A DNA stretch of 64,000 nucleotides from RBG-16-66-20 sp038040245 (GTDB lineage Bacteria; Pseudomonadota; Gammaproteobacteria; Burkholderiales; SG8-39), in assembly GCA_038040245.1 (NCBI GenBank), contig JBBPIU010000002.1, positions 1 to 64,000 on the forward strand, written 5' to 3'. Below the pieces are notes generated by a model. That model was not told the origin of the DNA. It saw only the letters and a program-made list of their open reading frames with translations, and did no database searches. Position numbers and translations under genes: made by a program. Below, piece by piece: positions 51,043 to 58,519 of the stretch; within the stretch, counting starts at the first letter, position 1, and the number at the start of each line of letters is the position of its first letter.

Positions 51043-54000
51043 TCGCCGGACTGATCCGCTGGTCGATCGTCAACCGGTTCCTGGTGCTGATGGCGACCGT
51101 GCTGATCGCCGCCTGGGGCGTCTACGCGGTAATGAAGACGCCGCTCGACGCCATTCCCGATCTTTCCGATGTGCAGGTGATCATCCGCACGCCGTTTCCC
51201 GGCCAGGCGCCGCGCATCGTCGAGGACCAGGTGACTTATCCGCTCACCACCACCATGGCCTCGGTGCCGGGGGCGAAGACGGTGCGCGGCTATTCGTTCT
51301 TCGGCGATTCGTTCGTCTACATCCTGTTCGAGGACGGCACCGATCCTTACTGGGCGCGCTCGCGGGTGCTGGAGTACCTGAGCCAGGTGCAGTCGCGGCT
51401 GCCGCCGCAGGCCAAGCCCGCGCTCGGGCCCGATGCCACGGGCGTGGGCTGGATTTACCAGTACGCGCTGGTGGACCGCACGGGCCGCCACGACCTGGGC
51501 GAGCTGCGCGCGCTGCAGGACTGGTTTCTCAAGTTCGAACTGAAGACGCTGCCCAATGTGGCCGAAGTGGCCTCGGTGGGCGGCATGGTGCGCCAATACC
51601 AGGTGGTGCTCGACCCGGACAAGCTGCGCGCCTACGGCATTCCGCATACGCGCGTGGTTGCGGCGATACAGGGCGCCAACCGCGAAACCGGCGGCTCGGT
51701 GGTGGAACTCGGCGAGGCCGAGTACATGGTGCGCGCAAGCGGCTACCTGAAGACGCTGGATGACTTCCGCGCCATCCCCCTCATTACGTCCAAGGGCGGT
51801 ATCGCGGTGACGCTGAAGGACGTCGCGCGCGTGCAGATCGGTCCGGAAATGCGCCGCGGCATCTCGGAACTGGACGGCGAGGGCGAAGTCGCGGGCGGCG
51901 TCATCGTGATGCGCTCCGGCAAGAATGCGCTGGAGACGATCGCGGCGGTCAAGGCGAAACTGGAAGAACTGAAGAAGGGACTGCCGCAGGGTGTGGAGAT
52001 CGTCGAAACCTACGATCGCTCCGGCCTGATCGAGCGCGCGGTGGCGCACCTGCGCGACAAGCTCGCCGAGGAATTCGTCGTGGTGGCGCTGGTGTGCGCC
52101 GTGTTCCTGCTGCATCTGCGCTCCGCGCTGGTCGCCATCGTGACACTGCCGCTTGGCGTGCTGGCTGCGTTCATCGTGATGTACTACCAAGGCGTGAACG
52201 CGAATATCCTGTCGCTCGGCGGGCTCGCGATCGCGATCGGGGCGATGGTGGACGCCGCGGTGGTGATGATCGAAAACGCCCATAAGAAACTTGAAGGCAG
52301 TTCGGCAGTGGGCGACGAGCGCTGGCGGTTGATCGGGGACGCGGCGGTCGAGGTCGGGCCGGCGCTGTTCTTCTCGCTGCTTGTGATCACTCTGTCGTTC
52401 ATTCCGGTGTTCGCGCTGGAAGCGCAGGAGGGGCGCCTGTTCTCGCCACTCGCCTATACCAAGACCTATGCCATGGCTGCCTCGGCAATCCTGGCGGTGA
52501 CACTGATCCCGGTGCTGATGGGTTACCTGATCCGGGGGCGCATTCCCGAGGAGCGAAAGAATCCCCTCAACCGTCTGCTGATCGCGGTGTATCGGCCGGT
52601 ATTGGCTTGGGTGCTGCATTGGCCGAAGGCAACGCTGCTGATCGCGCTGGTGCTGCTGGTGCTGACGGCAATCCCGGTATCGCGCCTGGGCGGCGAGTTC
52701 CTGCCGCCGCTCTTCGAGGGCGATCTGCTCTACATGCCTTCCGCATTGCCCGGGCTCTCGCCCGCCAAGGCGGCTGAAATCCTGCAGCAGACCGACCGGC
52801 TGATCGCCACCGTGCCGGAGGTGAAGCGCGTGTTCGGCAAGATCGGCCGCGCCGAAACGGCGACCGATCCGGCGCCGCTCGAAATGGTCGAGACCACTGT
52901 GCAACTGAAGCCGCGCAGCGAATGGCGCCCGGGCATGACGCCGGAGAAGCTGGTCGAGGAACTGGATCGCCTGGTGCGCTTGCCGGGGCTGACCAACATC
53001 TGGATTCCCCCGATCCGCAACCGCATCGACATGCTCGCCACCGGCATCAAGAGTCCGCTCGGCATCAAGGTGTCCGGCAACGATCTGGCGGAGATCGAGC
53101 AGGTGGCGCAGGCGATCGAGCGGGCCGTGAAGGGCGTGCCCGGGGCATCTTCGGTGCTCGCCGAGCGCGTGACTGGGGGGCGCTACATCGACGTCACCAT
53201 CGACCGGGCGGCGGCGGCGCGTTACGGGCTCAACATCGTTGACGTGCAATCGGTGGTCGGCAGCGCAATTGGCGGCGAGACGGTCGGCGAGACCATCGAG
53301 GGCCGGCGCCGCTTTCCAATCAGCGTGCGCTATCCGCGTGAGCTGCGCGACTCGCTGGAGAAGCTGAAAGCGCTGCCGATCGTGACCGAAGCGGGCGCGC
53401 AGATCACGTTAGGCACAGTAGCGAAGCTCGACATCTCGGACGGCCCGCCGATGCTGCGCAGCGAGAACGCGCGGCTCGCGGGGTGGATCTACGTCGACAT
53501 CCGGGGGCGCGACCTCGTTTCAGTGGTGAACGACGCGAAGCAGGCCGTCGCGCGCGAGGTCAAGCTGCCGCCGGGCGTCTCAATTGCCTGGTCCGGCCAG
53601 TTCGAGTTCCTCGAGCGCGCGCAGAAGCGGCTAGTCGTGGTGATCCCGTTCACGCTGGCGATCATCTTCGTGCTGCTGTACCTGGCGTTCCGGCGCTTCG
53701 ACGAGGCGGCACTGATCATGGTGACGCTGCCGTTCGCGCTGATCGGCGGCTTCTGGACGCTGTACCTGCTCGGCCACAACCTGTCGGTGGCGGGCGCGGT
53801 CGGCTTCATCGCGCTCGCGGGCCTCGCCGCCGAGTTCGGCGTCGTCATGCTCCTTTACCTGAGAAATGCGCTCGCCGAGTATCCGCCCGAGAAGGTGCTC
53901 GATGCCATCGATCACGGCGCGGTGCAGCGCGTGCGCCCGAAAGCGATGACCGTGGCGGTGATCCTCGGGGGCCTCGCGCCCATCATGTGGTCCGACGGCA

Positions 54001-54122
54001 CCGGCGCCGAGGTGATGCAGCGAATCGCCGCACCGATGATCGGCGGCATGATAACCGCACCGCTGCTGTCGATGCTCGTGATCCCGGCGGCGTACTATCT
54101 CATGCGGCGACGAAAAATCTAG
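51039..54122 (+). CDS. cusA: CusA-type Cu(I)/Ag(I) RND efflux pump
   Basis: A 1027-residue HME-RND proton antiporter. The N-terminus (MIAGLIRWSIVNRFLVLMAT) and the helix-4 motif IGAMVDAAVVMIENAHKK are those of the monovalent-metal subgroup. The three binding methionines are M566 (LLYMPS), M616 (LEMVET) and M665 (RIDMLATGIKSP), with the same 50- and 49-residue spacings as the methionine triad of E. coli CusA. It exports Cu(I)/Ag(I) to the outside with CusB and CusC. Confidence 0.95.
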   Translation: MIAGLIRWSIVNRFLVLMATVLIAAWGVYAVMKTPLDAIPDLSDVQVIIRTPFPGQAPRIVEDQVTYPLTTTMASVPGAKTVRGYSFFGDSFVYILFEDGTDPYWARSRVLEYLSQVQSRLPPQAKPALGPDATGVGWIYQYALVDRTGRHDLGELRALQDWFLKFELKTLPNVAEVASVGGMVRQYQVVLDPDKLRAYGIPHTRVVAAIQGANRETGGSVVELGEAEYMVRASGYLKTLDDFRAIPLITSKGGIAVTLKDVARVQIGPEMRRGISELDGEGEVAGGVIVMRSGKNALETIAAVKAKLEELKKGLPQGVEIVETYDRSGLIERAVAHLRDKLAEEFVVVALVCAVFLLHLRSALVAIVTLPLGVLAAFIVMYYQGVNANILSLGGLAIAIGAMVDAAVVMIENAHKKLEGSSAVGDERWRLIGDAAVEVGPALFFSLLVITLSFIPVFALEAQEGRLFSPLAYTKTYAMAASAILAVTLIPVLMGYLIRGRIPEERKNPLNRLLIAVYRPVLAWVLHWPKATLLIALVLLVLTAIPVSRLGGEFLPPLFEGDLLYMPSALPGLSPAKAAEILQQTDRLIATVPEVKRVFGKIGRAETATDPAPLEMVETTVQLKPRSEWRPGMTPEKLVEELDRLVRLPGLTNIWIPPIRNRIDMLATGIKSPLGIKVSGNDLAEIEQVAQAIERAVKGVPGASSVLAERVTGGRYIDVTIDRAAAARYGLNIVDVQSVVGSAIGGETVGETIEGRRRFPISVRYPRELRDSLEKLKALPIVTEAGAQITLGTVAKLDISDGPPMLRSENARLAGWIYVDIRGRDLVSVVNDAKQAVAREVKLPPGVSIAWSGQFEFLERAQKRLVVVIPFTLAIIFVLLYLAFRRFDEAALIMVTLPFALIGGFWTLYLLGHNLSVAGAVGFIALAGLAAEFGVVMLLYLRNALAEYPPEKVLDAIDHGAVQRVRPKAMTVAVILGGLAPIMWSDGTGAEVMQRIAAPMIGGMITAPLLSMLVIPAAYYLMRRRKI

Positions 54123-54123
54123 G

Positions 54124-54336
54124 TCAGCTGCAGCAGACGCGGCTCTGCTGCACCGGCGGGCAGGCCACGGAGCCGTAGCTGCAAAATACGCAGCAGTCGC
54201 CGGCTTTCGGCTTGCTGCGCGCGCCGCAGGCAGGGCAGTGCCAGAAGAACATGCAGGCATCGGTCGGCATGGTCTCGAGGCTCGCTTGCCCGCACGCCGG
54301 GCAGGTAAGAGTGCTTGCGAGGATCGGCGCGTTCAC
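54124..54336 (-). CDS. Small Cys-rich GDCC-type protein at the end of the mer operon
   Basis: A 70-residue cytosolic protein with two zinc-ribbon-like cysteine pairs (CPACGQ, CPACGARSK), then GDCCVFCSYGSVACPPVQ and a CCS terminus. The GDCCxxCSYG motif recurs in small proteins next to metal-resistance genes, to my knowledge uncharacterised. GTG start at 54336 overlaps the merP stop (GTGA). Twelve cysteines in 70 residues suggests mercury or zinc binding. Confidence 0.75.
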   Translation of the reverse strand: MNAPILASTLTCPACGQASLETMPTDACMFFWHCPACGARSKPKAGDCCVFCSYGSVACPPVQQSRVCCS

Positions 54337-54623
54337 TTGGTGCTTCTCGGCGCAGACGGAAAACCCGCGCCGGCGGTCGCCTTGGTGAGCTGATCGACGC
54401 CGGTCTTGGCGTCGTCGTAGGTGACGGTCGCCGACTTTTCCTCGTAGCTCGCCTTGGCCTCGATCACGCCCGGCACCTTCTTCAGGGCGCGGCTGACCGT
54501 GAGCGGGCACGCGGTGCAATACATACCCTGCACGTCGAGCGTCACCGTGCGTGGCTCGGCCACCGCCGCGAGTGGCGCAAAGGCGAGCGCGAGGGTCGTG
54601 CTAACCGACCAGATACGGCGCAT
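54333..54623 (-). CDS. merP: Periplasmic mercuric ion-binding protein MerP
   Basis: A 96-residue protein: signal peptide (to LAAVAE, about residue 22), then an HMA fold with GMYCTACPLTV, the GMxCxxC Hg(II) site. MerP captures Hg(II) in the periplasm and hands it to MerT. The N-terminus overlaps the end of merT by 23 bases. No merA reductase is in the window, so reduction must be encoded elsewhere or is absent. Confidence 0.88.
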   Translation of the reverse strand: MRRIWSVSTTLALAFAPLAAVAEPRTVTLDVQGMYCTACPLTVSRALKKVPGVIEAKASYEEKSATVTYDDAKTGVDQLTKATAGAGFPSAPRSTK

Positions 54624-54993
54624 AGAAGGGAAACAGCACCAGCGCCTTGGCGAAGACGAGTGTCGTCCAGAACGCGATCCGCTGTTTGCGTCGCCCGAGA
54701 ACAGTGATGCAGGTGCCATCGGGCGCGCATGGCGCAGGCTTGAGATAGAGGCGGTAGAACGCGAATCCAAAGAACGCGAGCGCCGCGGCGACGAACAAAT
54801 AGTAATAATCCTGGAGGGCGCGCAGGTTCGCGAGCCAGGCGCCGCCGATCCCGAGCGTCACCAGCACGAACGGCCCCGCACAACAGACCGAGGCACCCAG
54901 CGCCGCCGTAACGCCGGCCGCAATCGAGCCGCCGGTCTTGACCTCGTCAGAGACCTTGATGCTTTCCGAAACCCTGGCTGCGATCGAATCCAT
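54601..54993 (-). CDS. merT: Mercuric transport protein MerT
   Basis: A 130-residue inner-membrane protein with three helices. The first helix has the vicinal cysteines of the family (ASVCCAGPFVLV, Cys37-Cys38); the cytoplasmic loop has a second pair (CAPDGTC). It imports Hg(II) received from MerP. The ATG at 54993 lies nine bases after the -10 of the MerR-type promoter and has no Shine-Dalgarno. Confidence 0.92.
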   Translation of the reverse strand: MDSIAARVSESIKVSDEVKTGGSIAAGVTAALGASVCCAGPFVLVTLGIGGAWLANLRALQDYYYLFVAAALAFFGFAFYRLYLKPAPCAPDGTCITVLGRRKQRIAFWTTLVFAKALVLFPFYAPYLVG

Positions 54994-55002
54994 CGGGCGA
55001 TA

Positions 55003-55033
55003 GTCTAAGCTCCGTAGCTGGGTACGGAGTCAA
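55003..55033 (-). promoter_or_regulatory. MerR-type promoter/operator of merT
   Basis: Minus strand: -35 TTGACT (55033-55028), 19-bp spacer, -10 TTAGAC (55008-55003). The spacer holds the perfect dyad CTCCGTA/TACGGAG (55010-55016, 55023-55029), the mer operator consensus. Nine bases separate the -10 from the merT ATG. Confidence 0.88.
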
Positions 55034-55044
55034 GGGGATGGCAA

Positions 55045-55440
55045 ATGCCGGAGATGACGATCGGTGCGCTGGCGAAGGCTTGCGGGGTGGGCGTGGAAAC
55101 AGTCCGTTACTACCAGCGACGGGGGTTGCTCGCGGAACCGCAGCGCCGGTCGGGCGGGGTGCGGCGCTACGGCGCGGATGCCGTTGCGCGGCTTGGCTTC
55201 ATCCGGCGCGCGCAGGATGTCGGTTTTACGCTGGACGAAGTGAAAACGCTGCTGAAGCTCGGTGAAACGCCGAACTGCCGCGGGGCACGCACGCTCGCCG
55301 CCCAAAAGCTGGAGGTGGTCAAGGCGCGCTTGCGCGACCTGCAACGCGTTCGCCGTGCACTCGCGGAACTGATCGAACGATGCGACGCTGGACGGGAGCG
55401 CCATTGCCCGATCATCGAAAGCCTGGCCCGCGGCGCCTAG
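55045..55440 (+). CDS. merR: MerR-family regulator of the mer operon
   Basis: A 131-residue dimeric activator. HTH at residues 4-25 (TIGALAKACGVGVETVRYY). The Hg(II) cysteines are C78 (PNCRGARTLA), C113 and C121 (RCDAGRERHCPII). C78 and C113 keep the 35-residue gap of Tn501 MerR (C82-C117), but the last gap is 8, as in CueR, instead of 9. The merTP operator next door supports mercury as inducer. Its TAG shares CTAG with the convergent gene. Confidence 0.88.
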   Translation: MPEMTIGALAKACGVGVETVRYYQRRGLLAEPQRRSGGVRRYGADAVARLGFIRRAQDVGFTLDEVKTLLKLGETPNCRGARTLAAQKLEVVKARLRDLQRVRRALAELIERCDAGRERHCPIIESLARGA

Positions 55441-56078
55441 AACGGGCTGAGTAGGCCGTTCGCAGACGCGGTGTCGCGCAGCCTTGCGCACTGGGCTTGG
55501 GAGAGCCGGATATTCTCCGGCGCGGTGTTGTCACGCATCAGATTGCCCGGCACTTCCGAGTGCTCGCCGTTGTCCATCAGCACATGGGCAAGCTCATGCG
55601 CGAGCACGATGCCGAGGTCGCGCGTGCCGCGCGTTATCCAGACCGTGTCCCCGAGTTCCGGCCGGGTGCGGCTGTTGCCGCGGCCGATGGCTTCCGCGTC
55701 GAAGGCCGGGCGCTGGCGTGTGCCGGCGACGAAGTAGACCGCGGGCCTGGCGAGGGGCAGCGCGCGCGCCAGTTCGCGCGAAACCGGCGTGTGGAAATCG
55801 CGGAAGCGAACCGGTGCGTCGATCAATACCAGTTCAACCTTCGCCAGCGCCACGCCGCACTGCCCGAGGATCTGTGCGCTCTCGCGGACCGCGGGGAGGA
55901 TGGCCTCCGGCGCCCAGCCGCCGCCTGCCAGGTAGGCGAGCGTCAGGCTGAGGTGGTGCGAAGGAGGCAGCGCGCTGCGCTCGACCGTGAGCTCGCGCCG
56001 TTCAAGCACCGCGATCGAATCCGAATCCCGCGCCAGCGCGGGAAAAGCAGCAAGCAGCAGGATGAGGAGCGTTCGCAT
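55437..56078 (-). CDS. Putative secreted zinc metalloprotease-like protein
   Basis: A 213-residue protein with a signal peptide (MRTLLILLLAAFPALA) and an HExxH motif in LAHELAHVLMDNGEHSEVPG (H161, E162, H165; H173 could be the third ligand). A conserved methionine follows in GNLMRDNT. The rest has no family I recognise. Start 56078 chosen over a GTG at 56090 because it opens the signal peptide. Unrelated in function to its mer neighbours as far as can be seen. Confidence 0.65.
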   Translation of the reverse strand: MRTLLILLLAAFPALARDSDSIAVLERRELTVERSALPPSHHLSLTLAYLAGGGWAPEAILPAVRESAQILGQCGVALAKVELVLIDAPVRFRDFHTPVSRELARALPLARPAVYFVAGTRQRPAFDAEAIGRGNSRTRPELGDTVWITRGTRDLGIVLAHELAHVLMDNGEHSEVPGNLMRDNTAPENIRLSQAQCARLRDTASANGLLSPF

Positions 56079-56155
56079 GTTCGAAATCACGACAGGAATC
56101 GTTTGATTTTAGTCTCGCCTGCCTCTAGTCTTGCGCTCTCCCTGAGGAGGGTGCC

Positions 56156-57109
56156 ATGAGACTGCTTGCCCTGCTGGCCGCCGCGCTCCTGTCCACTGCC
56201 GTATTCGCCCAGAACTATCCGAACCGGCCGGTGCGCTTCATCGTCTCCTTTCCACCGGGCGGCAGTTCCGACCTGATCGCGCGCGCTATCGCGCCGCGCA
56301 TGGCGGAGCGCATGGGCCAGCCGGTGCTGGTCGAAAACCGCCCGGGCGCCGGCGGCATGATCGGCGTCGACCTGGTCGCCAAGGCGCCACCCGATGGCTA
56401 CACCATCGGCCTCGCGGCGGCCGGCGCGCTGTCCTCCAACATCAGCCTTTACCCGAGCATGCCGTTCCACCCCGAGAGGGACTTGGCGCCGATCTCGATG
56501 CTCGCCATGATCCCGTTCTTCCTGGTCGCGCATCCGTCGCAACCCTCCTCGTTGAAGCAATTGATTGAAGCGGCAAAGGCAAAACCGGGAGAGATCGCGG
56601 TCGGTTACGGTGGCAACGGCTCGACCATGCATCTGGCAGGCGAGCTCTTCAACATGATGGCGGGCATCAAGCTGCAGCCGGTGCCGTACAAGGGCAGCGG
56701 TCCGGTGTCGGCCGACGTACTCGGCGGACAGGTGCCGCTTGGCGTGGTGGACGTGCCCTCGGCGATCGCACACGTGCGGGCCGGCAAGATGCGGGCGCTC
56801 GCGGTCACCTCGAAGCGACGCATCGCCGCCGCGCCGGAGGTGCCGACGTTCGAGGAAGCCGGCGTGCCGGGCTACGAGGCGATCGGCTGGTTCGGCGTCG
56901 TTGCGCCGGCGAATACCCCTGCCGACATCATCAACCGGTTGAACATGGAAATAGCAGCGGCGCTGTCGGTTCCGGAGATTCGCGACCGCGCGCTCGCCGC
57001 TGGCGCTGAGCCCCTCACCAACACGCCGCAGGAGTTCGCCGCCATGATCCGCGAAGAGACACGCAAATGGGCGCAGGTCATCCGCAGCGCCAACATCAAG
57101 CTTCAATGA
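56156..57109 (+). CDS. Bug/TctC-family tripartite tricarboxylate transporter substrate-binding protein
   Basis: A 317-residue periplasmic binding protein. Signal peptide to about 19 (STAVFAQ), then the hallmark YPNRPVRFIVSFPPGGSSD and ENRPGAGGMIGVDLVAKAPPDG. Family members bind carboxylates; hundreds occur in some betaproteobacteria, mostly without the TctAB membrane part, as here. AGGAGG lies before the ATG. A fragment of a second Bug gene lies directly downstream. Confidence 0.9.
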   Translation: MRLLALLAAALLSTAVFAQNYPNRPVRFIVSFPPGGSSDLIARAIAPRMAERMGQPVLVENRPGAGGMIGVDLVAKAPPDGYTIGLAAAGALSSNISLYPSMPFHPERDLAPISMLAMIPFFLVAHPSQPSSLKQLIEAAKAKPGEIAVGYGGNGSTMHLAGELFNMMAGIKLQPVPYKGSGPVSADVLGGQVPLGVVDVPSAIAHVRAGKMRALAVTSKRRIAAAPEVPTFEEAGVPGYEAIGWFGVVAPANTPADIINRLNMEIAAALSVPEIRDRALAAGAEPLTNTPQEFAAMIREETRKWAQVIRSANIKLQ

Positions 57110-57117
57110 GCATTGTC

Positions 57118-57185
57118 ATGGACGTCTACACCCACATGCTCAACGAGGCATGGCTGCGGCCGCTCGAGAAACACGGCCGTCCGCA
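57118..57185 (+). pseudogene. 5' remnant of an amidohydrolase gene
   Basis: ATG 57118 opens MDVYTHMLNEAWLRPLEKHG, clearly the N-terminus of an amidohydrolase like the intact one at 60013 (DVHTHMLNNEWLKLLEKHG). Homology ends near 57185, and the frame stops at 57199-57201. It is a paralogue rather than a copy, since several codons differ. A deletion has joined it to a Bug-protein tail. Confidence 0.75.
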
Positions 57186-57371
57186 GTGGTCGCGCGCCTG
57201 AACGCCGAAATGCAGAGGTTCCAGCACACCGAGGAGTTTCGCACCCTGCCGGTCAAGTTCGGCATGGAGCCTTGGGCGCCGATTTCGGTAGCGGAGTTCG
57301 CCGCGATCGTGAAGCACGACGTCGGCCGCTGGGCGGGGGTGGTCAAGGCCGCGGGCCTGAAAGTGGACTGA
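57186..57371 (+). pseudogene. 3' remnant of a second Bug/TctC-type binding protein gene
   Basis: From 57186 the frame reads VVARLNAEMQRFQHTEEFRT and ends DVGRWAGVVKAAGLKVD, the C-terminal helices of a Bug protein. The first 250 residues are missing. The tail differs from that of the gene at 56156, so it was a separate gene. An ATG at 57150 gives an open frame across the junction, but its first residues make no sense. Confidence 0.8.
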
Positions 57372-57381
57372 CGTCGTTCGA

Positions 57382-58020
57382 TCAGTGGTGCGATTCCACT
57401 GGTTGCGTTGAATGCATCGCACCAAGTTCGGCGCGGGCGCGGCGGATCACCTCGCGTGATGAAAGAAGACTCAATGCCGCCATGAGGAGCGCCGCGGTGG
57501 CATCCGGCCAGAGCGTCCCAGTCCCGAACACGCCCGCGGCGGCCGCGAGTACCGCGAGGTTGCCGAGCGCATCGTTGCGGGTGCAAAGCCATACCGAGCG
57601 CATGTTGGCATCGCCGTTGCGGTACGCATAGAGCAGCCACGCGACGCCGAGGTTTGCCGTCAGCGCGAGCGTGCCGACGACGCCCATCATCACAGGTTCC
57701 GGCGGCTCGCCGCCCGCCACGCGCCACGCGGTAAAAGCGAGAACGCCCATGCCGTAGACAGCCATGGCGTACCCCTTCAGCAGCGCGGTGCGCGAGGCCC
57801 AAAAGCCGCCGGCGGCAATGGCGGCGAGGCTGAGGCCGTAGTTGACGGCGTCGCCGGCAAAGTCCGCGGCATCGGCGGCAAGCGACGCAGAACCGGAAAC
57901 GATGCTGGTCGCCAGTTCGACGAAGAACATGGCGGTGTTTACCGCAAGCGCGATCCAGAGAATCGCGCGGTAGCGCGGCCCTCCGTTCGCGGCCGTGTGG
58001 TTGCAGCAGTTGGCGCTCAT
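57382..58020 (-). CDS. Cation diffusion facilitator-type metal exporter
   Basis: A 212-residue inner-membrane protein with about six helices and the CDF metal-site motifs ELATSIVSGSASLAADAADF (helix 2) and MRSVWLCTRNDALGN (helix 5). There is no long cytoplasmic C-terminal domain, so it is a short member. CCNH near the N-terminus may bind metal. Start 58020 is nine bases after a CadR/PbrR-type promoter, so it likely exports Cd, Zn or Pb. Confidence 0.85.
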   Translation of the reverse strand: MSANCCNHTAANGGPRYRAILWIALAVNTAMFFVELATSIVSGSASLAADAADFAGDAVNYGLSLAAIAAGGFWASRTALLKGYAMAVYGMGVLAFTAWRVAGGEPPEPVMMGVVGTLALTANLGVAWLLYAYRNGDANMRSVWLCTRNDALGNLAVLAAAAGVFGTGTLWPDATAALLMAALSLLSSREVIRRARAELGAMHSTQPVESHH

Positions 58021-58029
58021 GCTTTGCGC

Positions 58030-58060
58030 ATTGCAAACCCTGTAGTTACTATCGGGTCAA
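58030..58060 (-). promoter_or_regulatory. CadR/PbrR-type MerR-family promoter of the CDF gene
   Basis: Minus strand: -35 TTGACC (58060-58055), 19-bp spacer, -10 TGCAAT (58035-58030). The dyad ACCC-n2-TAGT-n-ACTA-n2-GGGT (58037-58057) matches the Pb/Cd regulator operators. Nine bases to the ATG. Confidence 0.85.
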
Positions 58061-58081
58061 GCTTCTTCTCGAAAGACCCCG

Positions 58082-58519
58082 ATGCGCATAGGTGAACTGG
58101 CGGCGCAAGCCGGCGTGGACGTCCAGACGCTTCGCTACTACGAGCGCGAGGGCCTGATCGACGCGCCGTCGCGCACCGCGTCGGGATACCGGACTTACGG
58201 GCCCGTGCATCTGGAACGCATGCAATTCATACGCCACTGCCGGTCACTCGACATGCCTTTGGCCGACGTGAAGCGGCTGATCGCGCTCTCCGGCGATAAG
58301 GGTGTGTCCTGCGATGAGGTGAACGGGATGGTGCAGCGGCACTTGGAGCGGGTACGGGCCAAGCGCGCGGCGCTCGAGCTGCTGGAAAAGCAGCTCGCCG
58401 AACTCAACGCCCAATGCGAGGCCGGGCACCGGGTCGCCGACTGCGGAATTCTCGAGGAGCTGATCCACGCGGCGCAAGGCGAGGCCTGTGCCTGCCATCC
58501 ACGAGCGCGCGCTAGCTAG
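58082..58519 (+). CDS. CadR/PbrR-type Cd/Pb-responsive MerR regulator
   Basis: A 145-residue dimeric activator. HTH at residues 2-22 (RIGELAAQAGVDVQTLRYYE). Metal cysteines C77 (VSCDEVN), C112 (AQCEAG) and C121 (ADCGILEEL) match the CadR/PbrR set; a second cluster (CACH) is near the C-terminus. Divergent from the CDF gene with the operator between them. Its stop shares CTAG with the EamA gene. Confidence 0.9.
   Translation: MRIGELAAQAGVDVQTLRYYEREGLIDAPSRTASGYRTYGPVHLERMQFIRHCRSLDMPLADVKRLIALSGDKGVSCDEVNGMVQRHLERVRAKRAALELLEKQLAELNAQCEAGHRVADCGILEELIHAAQGEACACHPRARAS

Noticed and set aside
51003..53249. 748-codon minus-strand open frame
   Set aside because: Antisense to cusA; His/Arg-rich without domain structure.
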